From assembly GCF_028747785.1 (NCBI RefSeq), contig NZ_CP118158.1, positions 4,030,001 to 4,094,000 of the forward strand: DNA of 64,000 nt, written 5' to 3'. The DNA comes from Halosimplex aquaticum (GTDB taxonomy: Archaea > Halobacteriota > Halobacteria > Halobacteriales > Haloarculaceae). The notes beneath the pieces are model-generated. The model did not search any database, had not been told where the DNA came from, and saw only the letters and a list, made by a program, of their open reading frames with translations. The position numbers and the translations under genes were made by a program. Of the stretch, positions 1-7,984 are shown piece by piece; position 1 is the stretch's first letter, and the number at the start of each line of letters is the position of its first letter.

Positions 1-449
1 GTCCGGGCGTTGACCACCGGCTTGCCGTCGTGGAACATGCGGACGATGGCGTTGTCGACGGCACCGTTCGCGTCCGCGACCGAGACGGTCGCCTTCCCCT
101 TCTGTGCGACTCGGATCCGCACGTCGCCCTCGCTCGCGTTCTCGACGACGTACGGGTGGTTGCGGACGTAGTGTGGGTGGTCGATACGGATGGTGACGTC
201 GGCGCCCTCGGCGACGTCGATGAACGCCTTCCCGTTGCCCGCGGTCGTTCGGTTGACCGGCCCGCCCCCGTCCCAGGTCGCCGAGAGCCGCGCGTCGCTG
301 AGCGGGTTGCCGCCCTGGTCGACGACGGTGACTGTCAGCGTGACGGTCTCGGTCTGCGTCGTCGACGCGCCGACGCCCCCGACGAACGACGCGCTGACGA
401 CGAACAGCGAGAACAGAACCGGAGCCATTCGCGCGTGTGCCCGTGCCAT
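1..449 (-). CDS. Secreted protein with Ig/carboxypeptidase-regulatory-like domains (3' part missing)
   Basis: An open reading frame runs from an ATG at 449 off the left edge, giving at least 149 residues. The N-terminus has a basic start (MARAHAR) and a hydrophobic stretch ending near GASTTQ, as in a signal peptide; a second Met at residue 8 is an alternative start. After this come beta-rich segments with VTLTVTVVDQGGNPLSDA and, about 75 residues later, KATVSVADANGAVDNA. These look like two consecutive Ig-like or carboxypeptidase-regulatory-like modules of surface or secreted haloarchaeal proteins. An NRT N-glycosylation sequon is present. An A/T-richer stretch with a TTATT element lies just upstream. 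The function is unknown because most of the gene lies outside the window. Confidence 0.6.
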   Translation of the reverse strand, partial: MARAHARMAPVLFSLFVVSASFVGGVGASTTQTETVTLTVTVVDQGGNPLSDARLSATWDGGGPVNRTTAGNGKAFIDVAEGADVTIRIDHPHYVRNHPYVVENASEGDVRIRVAQKGKATVSVADANGAVDNAIVRMFHDGKPVVNAR

Positions 450-572
450 GACTGGTACCTTATTGGGCGTCCCCATATCTTTGTCGACTGTTAGCCCCTT
501 GCTTTCCACTTCGCCTGACAGGTGCCAGAACGGGTCCCGGGATCGGGTCGCCCTCCGGCGACCGGCGAGCGG

Positions 573-1514
573 TCAGCGGCCGCTCTGGAGGTCCTCGACC
601 AGGGAATCGATCTCCTCGCGGGTGACCGTCGTCATCGCGCCGGGGATGGTCCGCGCCAGCGTCGCACCGGCGACCCCGTAGGCCAACGCATCGTCGGCGC
701 TCGCCCCCGAGAGGACGCGTTCGAGGAAGGCGCCGGCGAACGCCTCGTGCTGTCCGGCCGGGTCGACGGCGTCCACCTCGACGCCGTCCTGCTCGTGGAT
801 GACGCTGCCGCGGCAGGCCAGCGCGCCGCGCTCGCTCCGCGTGATGACGACCGTCTCGAACTCCCGCGTCGACGCGATAGCGTGCGCGATCTCGCGCGGC
901 GACCCCGTCCGGTCGAAGACGCGCCGCGCCTGTTCCTCGTTGGCGATCAGGATGTCCACGGCGTCGAACACGCCGTCGAGCGTCTCGCGGGCCTCCTCGA
1001 CCGACCAGAGGCCCGGCTGGAAGTCCAGATCCATCGCGACGAGGCCGCTCCCCGCGGCGCGCAGGACCGCCTCGGCCGTCTCGACGATGTCGCCCGACAG
1101 CGAGAGCGTGCTCCCCGCGACGAACGTCGCGTCGGCCCGCTGGACGCGGTCCATGGGCAACTCGCCGGGCGTGACCGAGGCCGCGGCGGCGTGATAGCGG
1201 TCCTGCAGCAGGCGTCCCTCGCGCGGCTCGGGCGCCTGCTCGGCGAACTGGAGGCCCTGTCGGCCCTCGTCGGCCCACGCGATCTCGGTGTCGACGCCGT
1301 GCTCGTGGAGCGCCCGCTCGACCCGCCGACCCAGCGGGGAGTCCGGGAGCTTCGAGAGCCACGTCGCGTCCGCGCCCATCGCCGTCGCCGCGACGGCGAC
1401 GTTGCTCTCCGTTCCCGACACCCGTATCCGCATCTCACCGGCCGTCTCGAGGCGCTCGTCCCCGACCGGTGACACCCGTAGCGACGTTTCTCCGAACGTG
1501 ACCAGCTCCGTCAT
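573..1514 (-). CDS. PfkB-family sugar kinase, probably 2-keto-3-deoxygluconate kinase type
   Basis: 313 residues, the normal length for a ribokinase/PfkB kinase. The N-terminal TFGETSLR and the GTESNVAVAA segment (about residues 34-43) match the family sugar-binding signature, and VVITRSERGALA matches the ATP-side strand. The opening resembles 2-keto-3-deoxy sugar acid kinases, which in haloarchaea phosphorylate KDG in the semi-phosphorylative Entner-Doudoroff pathway; substrate assignment is by resemblance only. The C-terminal signature, normally GAGD with Asp as catalytic base, reads GQHEAFAGAF here, so Glu occupies the Asp position. The gene stands alone between a partial secreted-protein gene and mutL and is not beside the pentose locus. 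Confidence 0.75.
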   Translation of the reverse strand: MTELVTFGETSLRVSPVGDERLETAGEMRIRVSGTESNVAVAATAMGADATWLSKLPDSPLGRRVERALHEHGVDTEIAWADEGRQGLQFAEQAPEPREGRLLQDRYHAAAASVTPGELPMDRVQRADATFVAGSTLSLSGDIVETAEAVLRAAGSGLVAMDLDFQPGLWSVEEARETLDGVFDAVDILIANEEQARRVFDRTGSPREIAHAIASTREFETVVITRSERGALACRGSVIHEQDGVEVDAVDPAGQHEAFAGAFLERVLSGASADDALAYGVAGATLARTIPGAMTTVTREEIDSLVEDLQSGR

Positions 1515-1664
1515 ACCCCGTCCATGGACAGCGCGCGGTATAATTCATAGGGGGACGGACCTGTCACTGGATTTTCGTCCGCCACCGGGCCGATCGCGGT
1601 AAACCAGCGGAATCACCGATGCCGCGGCGCGGGCGTCACTCCCGGCGACACCGCGACGAGGACG

Positions 1665-4037
1665 TTAGTCCCGCCGGCCGCCGTGGCCGGGGTAGTCCCG
1701 CTCGAAGCGGGCCTCGATCTCGTCGGCGTCGAACTCGACGACGACGGGGCGGCCGTGCGGGCAGGCCCACGGGTTCTCGCAGTCGTCCAGCCGCGCGAGT
1801 AGGTCGCGGACCGACCCTTCCGTCAGCGAGGTGTTGCCGGTGATCGAGGGGTAGCAGGCGAGATCCGCGAGCAGTTCGTCCGCCGCCGCCTCGACGGTCT
1901 CGGCGGCGCTGCCCTCGCCCTCGACGAACGCCGCCAGCGCGTCCCGTAAGAGGTCGGGATCGGCGGCGTCGGCGACCAGCGACGGCACGGTCCGCACTTC
2001 GACCGTCCGGTCGCCGACGCGCTCGGCCCGGAAGCCCAGCGTCGCCAGCGCCTCGCCGTAGGTCTCGAACAGCTCCGCCTCGCGGGCCGTCAGCGACAGC
2101 TCGACCGGCCGCGCGAGCGCCTGCGTCGTCGTCTCGCCGGTGAACTCCTCGCGGAGGCGCTCGTAGTTGATCCGCTCGTCGGCGGCGTGCTGGTCGATCA
2201 GGACGAGCCCCTCGTCGGTCTCCGCGAGGACGTACGTCTCGTGGAGCTGTCCGAGCACGCGCATCGACGGCAGCGAACCGAAGTCGGTCGGTCCGGCGTC
2301 GGGGTCGCCGCCTCCGAGCCGCGCCTGGCCGTGCCCGCCCGTGAACTTGCGGCCAGCGTCGTGAGGGTCGGCGCCCTCGGGCGTCTCCGCACCCGCCGCG
2401 GTGCCCGCGTCCGCGTCCTCGGCTTCGGCCCCGTTGCCGGTTCCGTCCTGATCGCCCGGGTCGCCGTCGCTATCGGCTCCGCCTTCGCCGTCCGGCGGCG
2501 ACTCCGTGGACGGGCCGCCCGGCGGAGACGACCGAGGCGACGGTGCCGCGGGGTCCGACGAGAAGGTCGGTCCCGATACCGACGCGACGGTGGAGTCCGT
2601 CGCACTGGCGGAATCGGTCTCGTCGGGATCGGTCCCACCGGAGTCGGCCCTGATGGAATCGGCCCCGCCGGAACCGACCCCGTCGGCGCCGGGCGCATCG
2701 TCGACGGACGGGTCACCGGCGCCCGCGTCTTCGGATCCGGCGCCGGCCACGGCCCCGGTCGACGGACCGCCAGAGTCGGCGGTCGATGGCCCACGGGAGC
2801 CGGGTTCGGTGCCCGATTCGCCGCCAGCGTCCCGGTCGGGGCCGCCAGCGTCTCGGTCGGTGTCCCCACCCTCCCGGTCGGGGCCGCCACCGTCCGGGTC
2901 GGCGTCACCGTCGACCGTTCCACCCTGTTCCGGGCGTATCTCGGTCTGTTCGGGCGCGGACTTCCCCCGCGGGGCGCCGCTGCGGAGGAGTCCCTCCTCC
3001 AGCAGCGCGGACTCGACGGCGGTTCGGATCTGCTCCCGGACGCCCTCCTCGTCGGCGAAGCGGACTTCCAGCTTGCGGGGATGGACGTTCACGTCCACGT
3101 CGCCGGCGGGGACGTCGAGGAAGAGGACGGCGAAGGGGTACCGGTCCGGCGCGAGCTGGTGGCCGTAAGCCTCGATGACCGCGTCGCGCACGGCCGTCGC
3201 GGTGACGTATCGACCGTTGACGTACGTCGAGCAGTACTCGCGGGTGCTCCGCGTCGTCTCGGGGTGGCTGACCAGCCCGGAGACGCCTGCGAGCGGGCCG
3301 TCCGGCAGCGACTCCCCGTCGGCCTCCACGTCGACCATCGACTGGGCGACCTCGCGGCCGTAGACGGACATGACGGCCGCCCGGCGGTCGCCCTGGCCGG
3401 TGGTCGCGAACGTCTCGCGGCCGTCGTGGGTCAGCGAGACGGCCACGTCCGGGTTCGCCAGCGCGTAGCTCGTGACGACCGTGTTGACGTGGGCGAACTC
3501 CGTGCCGTCCTGCTTGAGGTACTTCCGGCGAGCGGGGACGTTGAAGAAGAGATCCTCCACCTCGATGGCGGTCCCCTCCGGGCAGCCCGCGGGCTCGACG
3601 CTGGTCACCTCGCCGCCCTCGATCCGCAGTTCCGTGCCGCGAGCGGCGTCCACGTCGGCCCGGTCGGCGCGGGGGTGGGTCGTGATCGTCAGGCGGGAGA
3701 CGGCGCCGATGGCGTGGAGCGCCTCGCCGCGGAAGCCCAGCGTGGCGACGCCGGACTCCAGGTCGTCGATGCCGCTGATCTTCGAGGTGGTGTGTTCCTC
3801 GACCGCGCGTCGGACCTCGTCCTCGGTCATCCCGATGCCGTCGTCGGCGACGCGGATCCCGTCTTTGCCGCCGCGCTCGACGGCCACCTCGACGCGGGAG
3901 GCGTCGGCGTCGAGGCTGTTCTCGACGAGTTCCTTCACGACCGACGCGGGGCGCTCTGCCACCTCGCCCGCCGCGATGCGCTCGACGGTCGCCTCGTCGA
4001 GGCGCCGGATCTGTCCGGTCGGGGCGTCGTCGCTCAT
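1665..4037 (-). CDS. mutL: DNA mismatch repair protein MutL, endonuclease-type
   Basis: 790 residues. The N-terminal GHKL ATPase is complete: LVENSLDADA, DDGIGM and TLGFRGEAL lie within about the first 110 residues. MutL couples mismatch recognition by MutS to strand incision. The C-terminal domain carries DQHAADERINYE, an exact DQHA-x2-E-x4-E endonuclease motif, and near the end ACPHGRP, the C-P-H metal-site motif of nicking MutL proteins. Between the two halves lies an unusually long linker (about residues 370-590) of Gly, Asp, Ser, Pro and Thr, with imperfect repeats such as GGPDRDAGG. The start MSDDAPTGQIRRLDE fits the family. A mutS gene lies on the same strand about 41 kb away, so the two are not an operon here. 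Confidence 0.95.
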   Translation of the reverse strand: MSDDAPTGQIRRLDEATVERIAAGEVAERPASVVKELVENSLDADASRVEVAVERGGKDGIRVADDGIGMTEDEVRRAVEEHTTSKISGIDDLESGVATLGFRGEALHAIGAVSRLTITTHPRADRADVDAARGTELRIEGGEVTSVEPAGCPEGTAIEVEDLFFNVPARRKYLKQDGTEFAHVNTVVTSYALANPDVAVSLTHDGRETFATTGQGDRRAAVMSVYGREVAQSMVDVEADGESLPDGPLAGVSGLVSHPETTRSTREYCSTYVNGRYVTATAVRDAVIEAYGHQLAPDRYPFAVLFLDVPAGDVDVNVHPRKLEVRFADEEGVREQIRTAVESALLEEGLLRSGAPRGKSAPEQTEIRPEQGGTVDGDADPDGGGPDREGGDTDRDAGGPDRDAGGESGTEPGSRGPSTADSGGPSTGAVAGAGSEDAGAGDPSVDDAPGADGVGSGGADSIRADSGGTDPDETDSASATDSTVASVSGPTFSSDPAAPSPRSSPPGGPSTESPPDGEGGADSDGDPGDQDGTGNGAEAEDADAGTAAGAETPEGADPHDAGRKFTGGHGQARLGGGDPDAGPTDFGSLPSMRVLGQLHETYVLAETDEGLVLIDQHAADERINYERLREEFTGETTTQALARPVELSLTAREAELFETYGEALATLGFRAERVGDRTVEVRTVPSLVADAADPDLLRDALAAFVEGEGSAAETVEAAADELLADLACYPSITGNTSLTEGSVRDLLARLDDCENPWACPHGRPVVVEFDADEIEARFERDYPGHGGRRD

Positions 4038-4101
4038 CTACCTCTCCGTGGTCGGCCGACGCCCTTGAGTACTCCGGCCGCGGGCGGCAGGCGATCCGCC
4101 G

Positions 4102-4165
4102 GCCGCCCGGACCGCCGGCCGCCCGGACCGCCGACCGCACGGACCTCCGACCGCCCAGACCGTCG
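4102..4165. repeat. Four-copy 16-bp tandem repeat
   Basis: Units at 4102-4117, 4118-4133, 4134-4149 and 4150-4165. Units 1 and 2 are identical (GCCGCCCGGACCGCCG); units 3 and 4 differ at a few positions. It fills the space between the mutL start and the stop of the next minus-strand gene, ending one base before that stop codon. Confidence 0.8.
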
Positions 4166-4166
4166 G

Positions 4167-4709
4167 CTACAGGGTTGCGAGCTTCGAGCCGCCGTACCCG
4201 AGCGTCGCGATCCCGGCCAGCGCGAGCAGGAGCTGGTGGATCCGCCCGACGGCCAGGAGCGGCGGCCCGGAGGTCTTCGTCATCATCGCGTCGTACGTCG
4301 CGTCGGGCCGTTCCTCGTCAGCGGGGGGCAGGTCGACCGTGCCGTTGGGCCGCTCGACGATCACGTGCATCGGGTACCGGGCGCCCGGGTCGGACATGTT
4401 CGCGCGCTCGATCACCTCCGCCCTCGTGGGGTAGTCGTAGTCGTCCGCGCCGTCGCTCGGGGGGACGCGGTACTCCCCGCCGTTCTCCAGCGTGGCGACG
4501 TACAGATCCTGTGCGCGCTCGGAGAGGTTCTCGTAGGCGACGACCCGGTACCCTTCGCTCCGGAGCCCGGTCTCGTTGCCCTCGATGTAGTCCGGCTGTT
4601 CGACCGACGTGTCGTGCCAGTGGACGGTGCCGACGGGGACGACGGCGGCCGCGGCCAGCAGGACGAGGCCGAGCGCGACGAAGGCCAGGTTTCGGTGTGT
4701 CTCACGCAT
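4167..4709 (-). CDS. Small membrane protein of the ABC-2 exporter cluster
   Basis: 180 residues from the ATG at 4709; the frame is open further upstream, but that would overlap the preceding permease gene. The protein has an N-terminal membrane helix (about residues 8-27), an extracytoplasmic acidic domain of about 120 residues with NET and NLS sequons, and a C-terminal helix (about 155-175, LLLALAGIATLGYGG). No known fold was recognised. It begins 5 nt after the stop of an ABC permease on the same strand, so it is probably the last gene of that operon and may be an accessory subunit. That role is inferred from position only. Confidence 0.7.
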   Translation of the reverse strand: MRETHRNLAFVALGLVLLAAAAVVPVGTVHWHDTSVEQPDYIEGNETGLRSEGYRVVAYENLSERAQDLYVATLENGGEYRVPPSDGADDYDYPTRAEVIERANMSDPGARYPMHVIVERPNGTVDLPPADEERPDATYDAMMTKTSGPPLLAVGRIHQLLLALAGIATLGYGGSKLATL

Positions 4710-4714
4710 CGTGA

Positions 4715-5578
4715 TCACCCCAGGTCGGCGCCGCTGAAGCGCCAGTAGCCGATCGCAAGCGGGACGAGGCCCCAGGCGACGACCGCGACGAGGCCGAAGG
4801 CGTTGTGAGCCAGCGTCTCGTGCCGAGCCGACCACCGCGACGCCGTCAGGACGTGACTGGTCCAGTCAGTGGCGGCGAGCGTCGCCTGGACCGGGTTCAG
4901 CCGCCCGACGTACAGGTACCACTCCGGCGCGTCGGGGCTGGCGTTCGTGAGGCCGTTGAGTCGCGACGGGTCGAACCCGGGTCCCTCGACGACCGTCCCG
5001 ACGGCTCTGACCACTGTCGCCCGCCAGAGGTTCAGCGGGCCGGTGAAGAGGTAGAGCCCGAACAGGAGCGTCACCGCCCGGACCTTGGTCGCGACGGCCG
5101 CGGAGACGCCGACGGAGAGGCCCGCCCACGCGAACGTGTACGCCGCCAGCAGGCCCGCGTCGAGCAGGCACTCCACGCCGTCGAGCGTCCCGTACGCCTG
5201 GATCAACACGCCGCCGAGGACGAGGTAGGTCCCGAGCGACACGGCGAGCAGGACGACGGTTCGGCTCAGCGCCTTGCCGAGGAGGACGGCGCCGCGGTCC
5301 GTCGGGAAGCTCAGCAGGACGCGGAGGCTCCCGGACTCGCGCTCGCCGGCGACCGCGGCGTACGCGGCCACGATGGCGACCGGCCCGCCGAACAGGACGA
5401 ACGGGACCAGCAGCTGATCCTGCGTCGAGTCGACCAGCACGTTCCACGAGTCCGTTGCCCGGTCGTGGGTCTGGGGGACCGACACCGCGAGCATCACCAG
5501 CGCCGCGCCCCACAGCAGCTTCGACCGCGAGAGGTCCGTCAGGTCCTTCCGCGCGATAGTCAGCGCCCGCGCGGTCAC
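4715..5578 (-). CDS. ABC-2 type transporter permease
   Basis: 287 residues starting at a GTG at 5578 that overlaps the stop codon of the ATPase gene (GTGA arrangement), which decides the start; the longer frame upstream is antibiotic-of-context noise inside the ATPase gene. The N-terminus TARALTIARKDLTDLSRSKLLW is the amphipathic start typical of haloarchaeal ABC-2 permeases, and about six hydrophobic segments follow. ABC-2 permeases form the membrane part of exporters or membrane-remodelling transporters of the NosY kind. ERESGSLRVLLSFP matches the conserved cytoplasmic loop. Translational coupling to the upstream ATPase suggests they form one complex. The substrate is unknown. Confidence 0.85.
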   Translation of the reverse strand: MTARALTIARKDLTDLSRSKLLWGAALVMLAVSVPQTHDRATDSWNVLVDSTQDQLLVPFVLFGGPVAIVAAYAAVAGERESGSLRVLLSFPTDRGAVLLGKALSRTVVLLAVSLGTYLVLGGVLIQAYGTLDGVECLLDAGLLAAYTFAWAGLSVGVSAAVATKVRAVTLLFGLYLFTGPLNLWRATVVRAVGTVVEGPGFDPSRLNGLTNASPDAPEWYLYVGRLNPVQATLAATDWTSHVLTASRWSARHETLAHNAFGLVAVVAWGLVPLAIGYWRFSGADLG

Positions 5579-6522
5579 GCCTCGCTCACCCCCGTCGACG
5601 CGTCGGATTCGGGGCCCGCCCCGGCGTTCGTGTACTCGGTGAAGAGGTCTTCGAGCGACGCCTCCTCGACATCGATGTCGCGGACCGTCGCGCCCGCGGC
5701 ACTCACTCGCTCGATGACGTCCGCCTTCACGCCCGGGTCCGTACACGAGACGCGGAGCACGTCGCCGCGGACGGTGACGTCCGTCACACCGTCGATCGCT
5801 TGGACGCCGCTCGTGTCGGGCACCGCGTCGACGGTGACGACGAGCGTCGATCCGGAGCCGAGGCGGTCGCGGAGCCCCTCGACCGTGTCGACGGCCACGA
5901 GGTCGCCGTCGTTCATGATGCCGACGCGGTCGCAGACCGCCTCGACCTGCTCCATGACGTGGCTGGAGAAGAAGACCGTCGCGCCGCGGTCGCGCTCGGC
6001 GCGGACGAGTTCGCGCATCTCGCGGGCGCCGTTCGGGTCCAGTCCGGAGGAGGGCTCGTCGAGGATGAGGAGGTCTGGCTCGCCGACGAGCGCCATCGCG
6101 AAGGCCAGGCGCTGGGTCATCCCCTTCGAGAAGCCGCCGACGGCGCGGTCGGCGTCCGCGGCGTCGAGGCCCACGCGGTCGAGGACCGTCTCCGGGTCGA
6201 CGTCGACGCCCTCCATCTGGGCGGCGAAGCGGACGTGCTGTCGGGCGGAGAGCCGGTCGTACAGCGCGTACCCCTCGGGGAGGACGCCCAGGCGCGCCCG
6301 GACTTCCTCCGGTCGCTCCCGCGGGTCGATTCCCAGCACCGACACGTCGCCGCTCGTCGGTCGGACGTAGTCCAGCAGGACGTTGATCGTCGTCGACTTG
6401 CCCGCGCCGTTCGGGCCGAGGAAGCCGAAAATCTCGCCCTCCTCGACGGTGAGCGAGAGCCCGTCGACGGCGCGGACGTCGCCGTACTCCTTCGTCAGCG
6501 CGGTGGTTTCGATCGCTGCCAT
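5575..6522 (-). CDS. ABC transporter ATP-binding protein (exporter type)
   Basis: 315 residues. Walker A GPNGAGKS lies near residues 35-42, the signature FSKGMTQRL near 130, Walker B LLILDEPSSGLD near 150, and the switch His in FFSSHVMEQ. The C-terminal 90 residues form the extra domain common in ATPases that drive ABC-2 permeases. It powers the permease encoded by the overlapping gene downstream and possibly also the second permease encoded upstream. A TATTTTA element about 28 nt before the ATG suggests its own leaderless promoter, so the upstream permease gene may be a separate unit. The substrate cannot be inferred. Confidence 0.9.
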   Translation of the reverse strand: MAAIETTALTKEYGDVRAVDGLSLTVEEGEIFGFLGPNGAGKSTTINVLLDYVRPTSGDVSVLGIDPRERPEEVRARLGVLPEGYALYDRLSARQHVRFAAQMEGVDVDPETVLDRVGLDAADADRAVGGFSKGMTQRLAFAMALVGEPDLLILDEPSSGLDPNGAREMRELVRAERDRGATVFFSSHVMEQVEAVCDRVGIMNDGDLVAVDTVEGLRDRLGSGSTLVVTVDAVPDTSGVQAIDGVTDVTVRGDVLRVSCTDPGVKADVIERVSAAGATVRDIDVEEASLEDLFTEYTNAGAGPESDASTGVSEA

Positions 6523-6647
6523 TTCGTCCGGACCGTGTCTCCGACTGACGGTAAAATATCCGATAGGTTCGACGACGTTCGAAGCTACGTTCCGCGTTCA
6601 GGTACTATCGTCTATCGTATGTTTCTGCGGCGACGACTGGCCGCGGT

Positions 6648-7880
6648 TCAGGTCGAGTCCTGACGGCCGGCGGCGTAGTAGCCGGCCGCGAGGAACGCCG
6701 CCGTCCAGAGGAGCATGACGCCCACGGCGTAGGCCGCGTGGATCGGATCGCCGCCGATGGTGACCTCGCGGGTTTCGCCGCCGATGACGATGTGCGTCGA
6801 ACTGAGCTTCACGGCGAGCCAGTTGGCGACGCCCCGGAAGCCGTCGAACGGGTTGAACCAGCCGAGGTACAGCGCCCACCAGGGGTCCCCGGAGTAGGGA
6901 TTCTCGAGCCGGGTGAGTTCGTGGGGAGCGTAGGCGTCGCCGAGGAGGAGCGGGCCGACGACGTTCGAGACGGTGTTGTGCCAGAAGTGGGTCAGGTTCG
7001 CGAGGAGGTACAGGCCGAACGTGGCCGCGAACGCCCGCTTCGGCGTCGCCGCGAGCCCGCCGAACCCGACCGCGATCGCCGCCCACATGACCGTGAACAC
7101 CGATAGCAGCGCGGCGTTGGCGGCGTAGGCGGCCGGTTCGAACGACCGGAGTTCGGCGAAGACGAGCGCTCCCTGGAGCAGGTACGTCCCCAGGACCAGA
7201 CAGACAAGGACCGCCGACCGACTCAGCGCGACCCCGACGAACGCGGTTCGTCCCCGTTCCGGGAGCCCACCGCGGGCCCGTCGGTTGCCCGGGCCGCTTG
7301 CCGACGCCATCGCGTGGTCCGACTCACGCCCCCGACTCCGGTCGATGCCGGCCGCGACGTACGCGGTAAGACCGGCCGCGACGAGAGCCAGCGCGACGGG
7401 GTTCGGGCCGAACTGCATGATCGCGAGGTAGGCGAGGGCGGCGAGAAACGCGGCACCGAACGCGGCCAGCGCCCGGCGCGTCCGGGTCCGGCGTGCCGCG
7501 TCCCATGTCCGCTCGACGCGGTGACGGAAGGCTTCCAGCCGGCCGGACGCGGGCGGGGCGCCGTTCGCCGCGTAGCCGACCCCTGCCGCCGCGGCGCCGA
7601 CGGTCACGTAGTAGAGGTCGGGGATCCGGCTCAGCACGTCGTAGTGCGTCTGCACCAGGATGTCGCTGCCGAGCAGGTCGTGGACCGGCGCGACGGTCAG
7701 GGCGACGACCACTACGGCGATCGCCCACAGCAGCGTCGACCGACGGAGCGCCGCGAGGTCGCGCCGCGCGACCGCGAGCGCGGAGTCCGGCGAACTGGCC
7801 GCGCGACTCGCGGGGTCGGAGCGGCGACCTCGCTGCCGCTCCCGCTCGCTCGCGTCGGTCCGATCGCGGGGCGTCGCCAT
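6648..7880 (-). CDS. Second ABC-2 type permease, long variant
   Basis: 410 residues. A charged N-terminus of about 35 residues precedes ALAVARRDLAALRRSTLLWAIAV, which resembles the start of the other permease in this cluster (ARKDLTDLSRSKLLW). About seven hydrophobic segments follow, including VLVCLVLGTYLLQGALVF, which aligns with the corresponding helix of the other permease (VLLAVSLGTYLVLGGVLI). An extra loop of about 100 residues between the second and third helices accounts for the greater length. It ends 126 bp upstream of the ATPase gene on the same strand. It is probably a paralogous subunit of the same transporter system. Confidence 0.78.
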   Translation of the reverse strand: MATPRDRTDASERERQRGRRSDPASRAASSPDSALAVARRDLAALRRSTLLWAIAVVVVALTVAPVHDLLGSDILVQTHYDVLSRIPDLYYVTVGAAAAGVGYAANGAPPASGRLEAFRHRVERTWDAARRTRTRRALAAFGAAFLAALAYLAIMQFGPNPVALALVAAGLTAYVAAGIDRSRGRESDHAMASASGPGNRRARGGLPERGRTAFVGVALSRSAVLVCLVLGTYLLQGALVFAELRSFEPAAYAANAALLSVFTVMWAAIAVGFGGLAATPKRAFAATFGLYLLANLTHFWHNTVSNVVGPLLLGDAYAPHELTRLENPYSGDPWWALYLGWFNPFDGFRGVANWLAVKLSSTHIVIGGETREVTIGGDPIHAAYAVGVMLLWTAAFLAAGYYAAGRQDST

Positions 7881-7984
7881 CGTGTCCGCACCTGAGCGGG
7901 GTCGGGAGTAAAACCCGGCGGTGACTTCGACGCCGTTCGAAACTTTCTGTACCTTATATGTGATACCGGTGACTCCTCGCAGCC

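Noticed and set aside
2187..4748. An 853-codon open frame on the plus strand opposite mutL
   Set aside because: It is antisense to a complete mutL gene and continues into the next minus-strand gene; no recognisable protein features.
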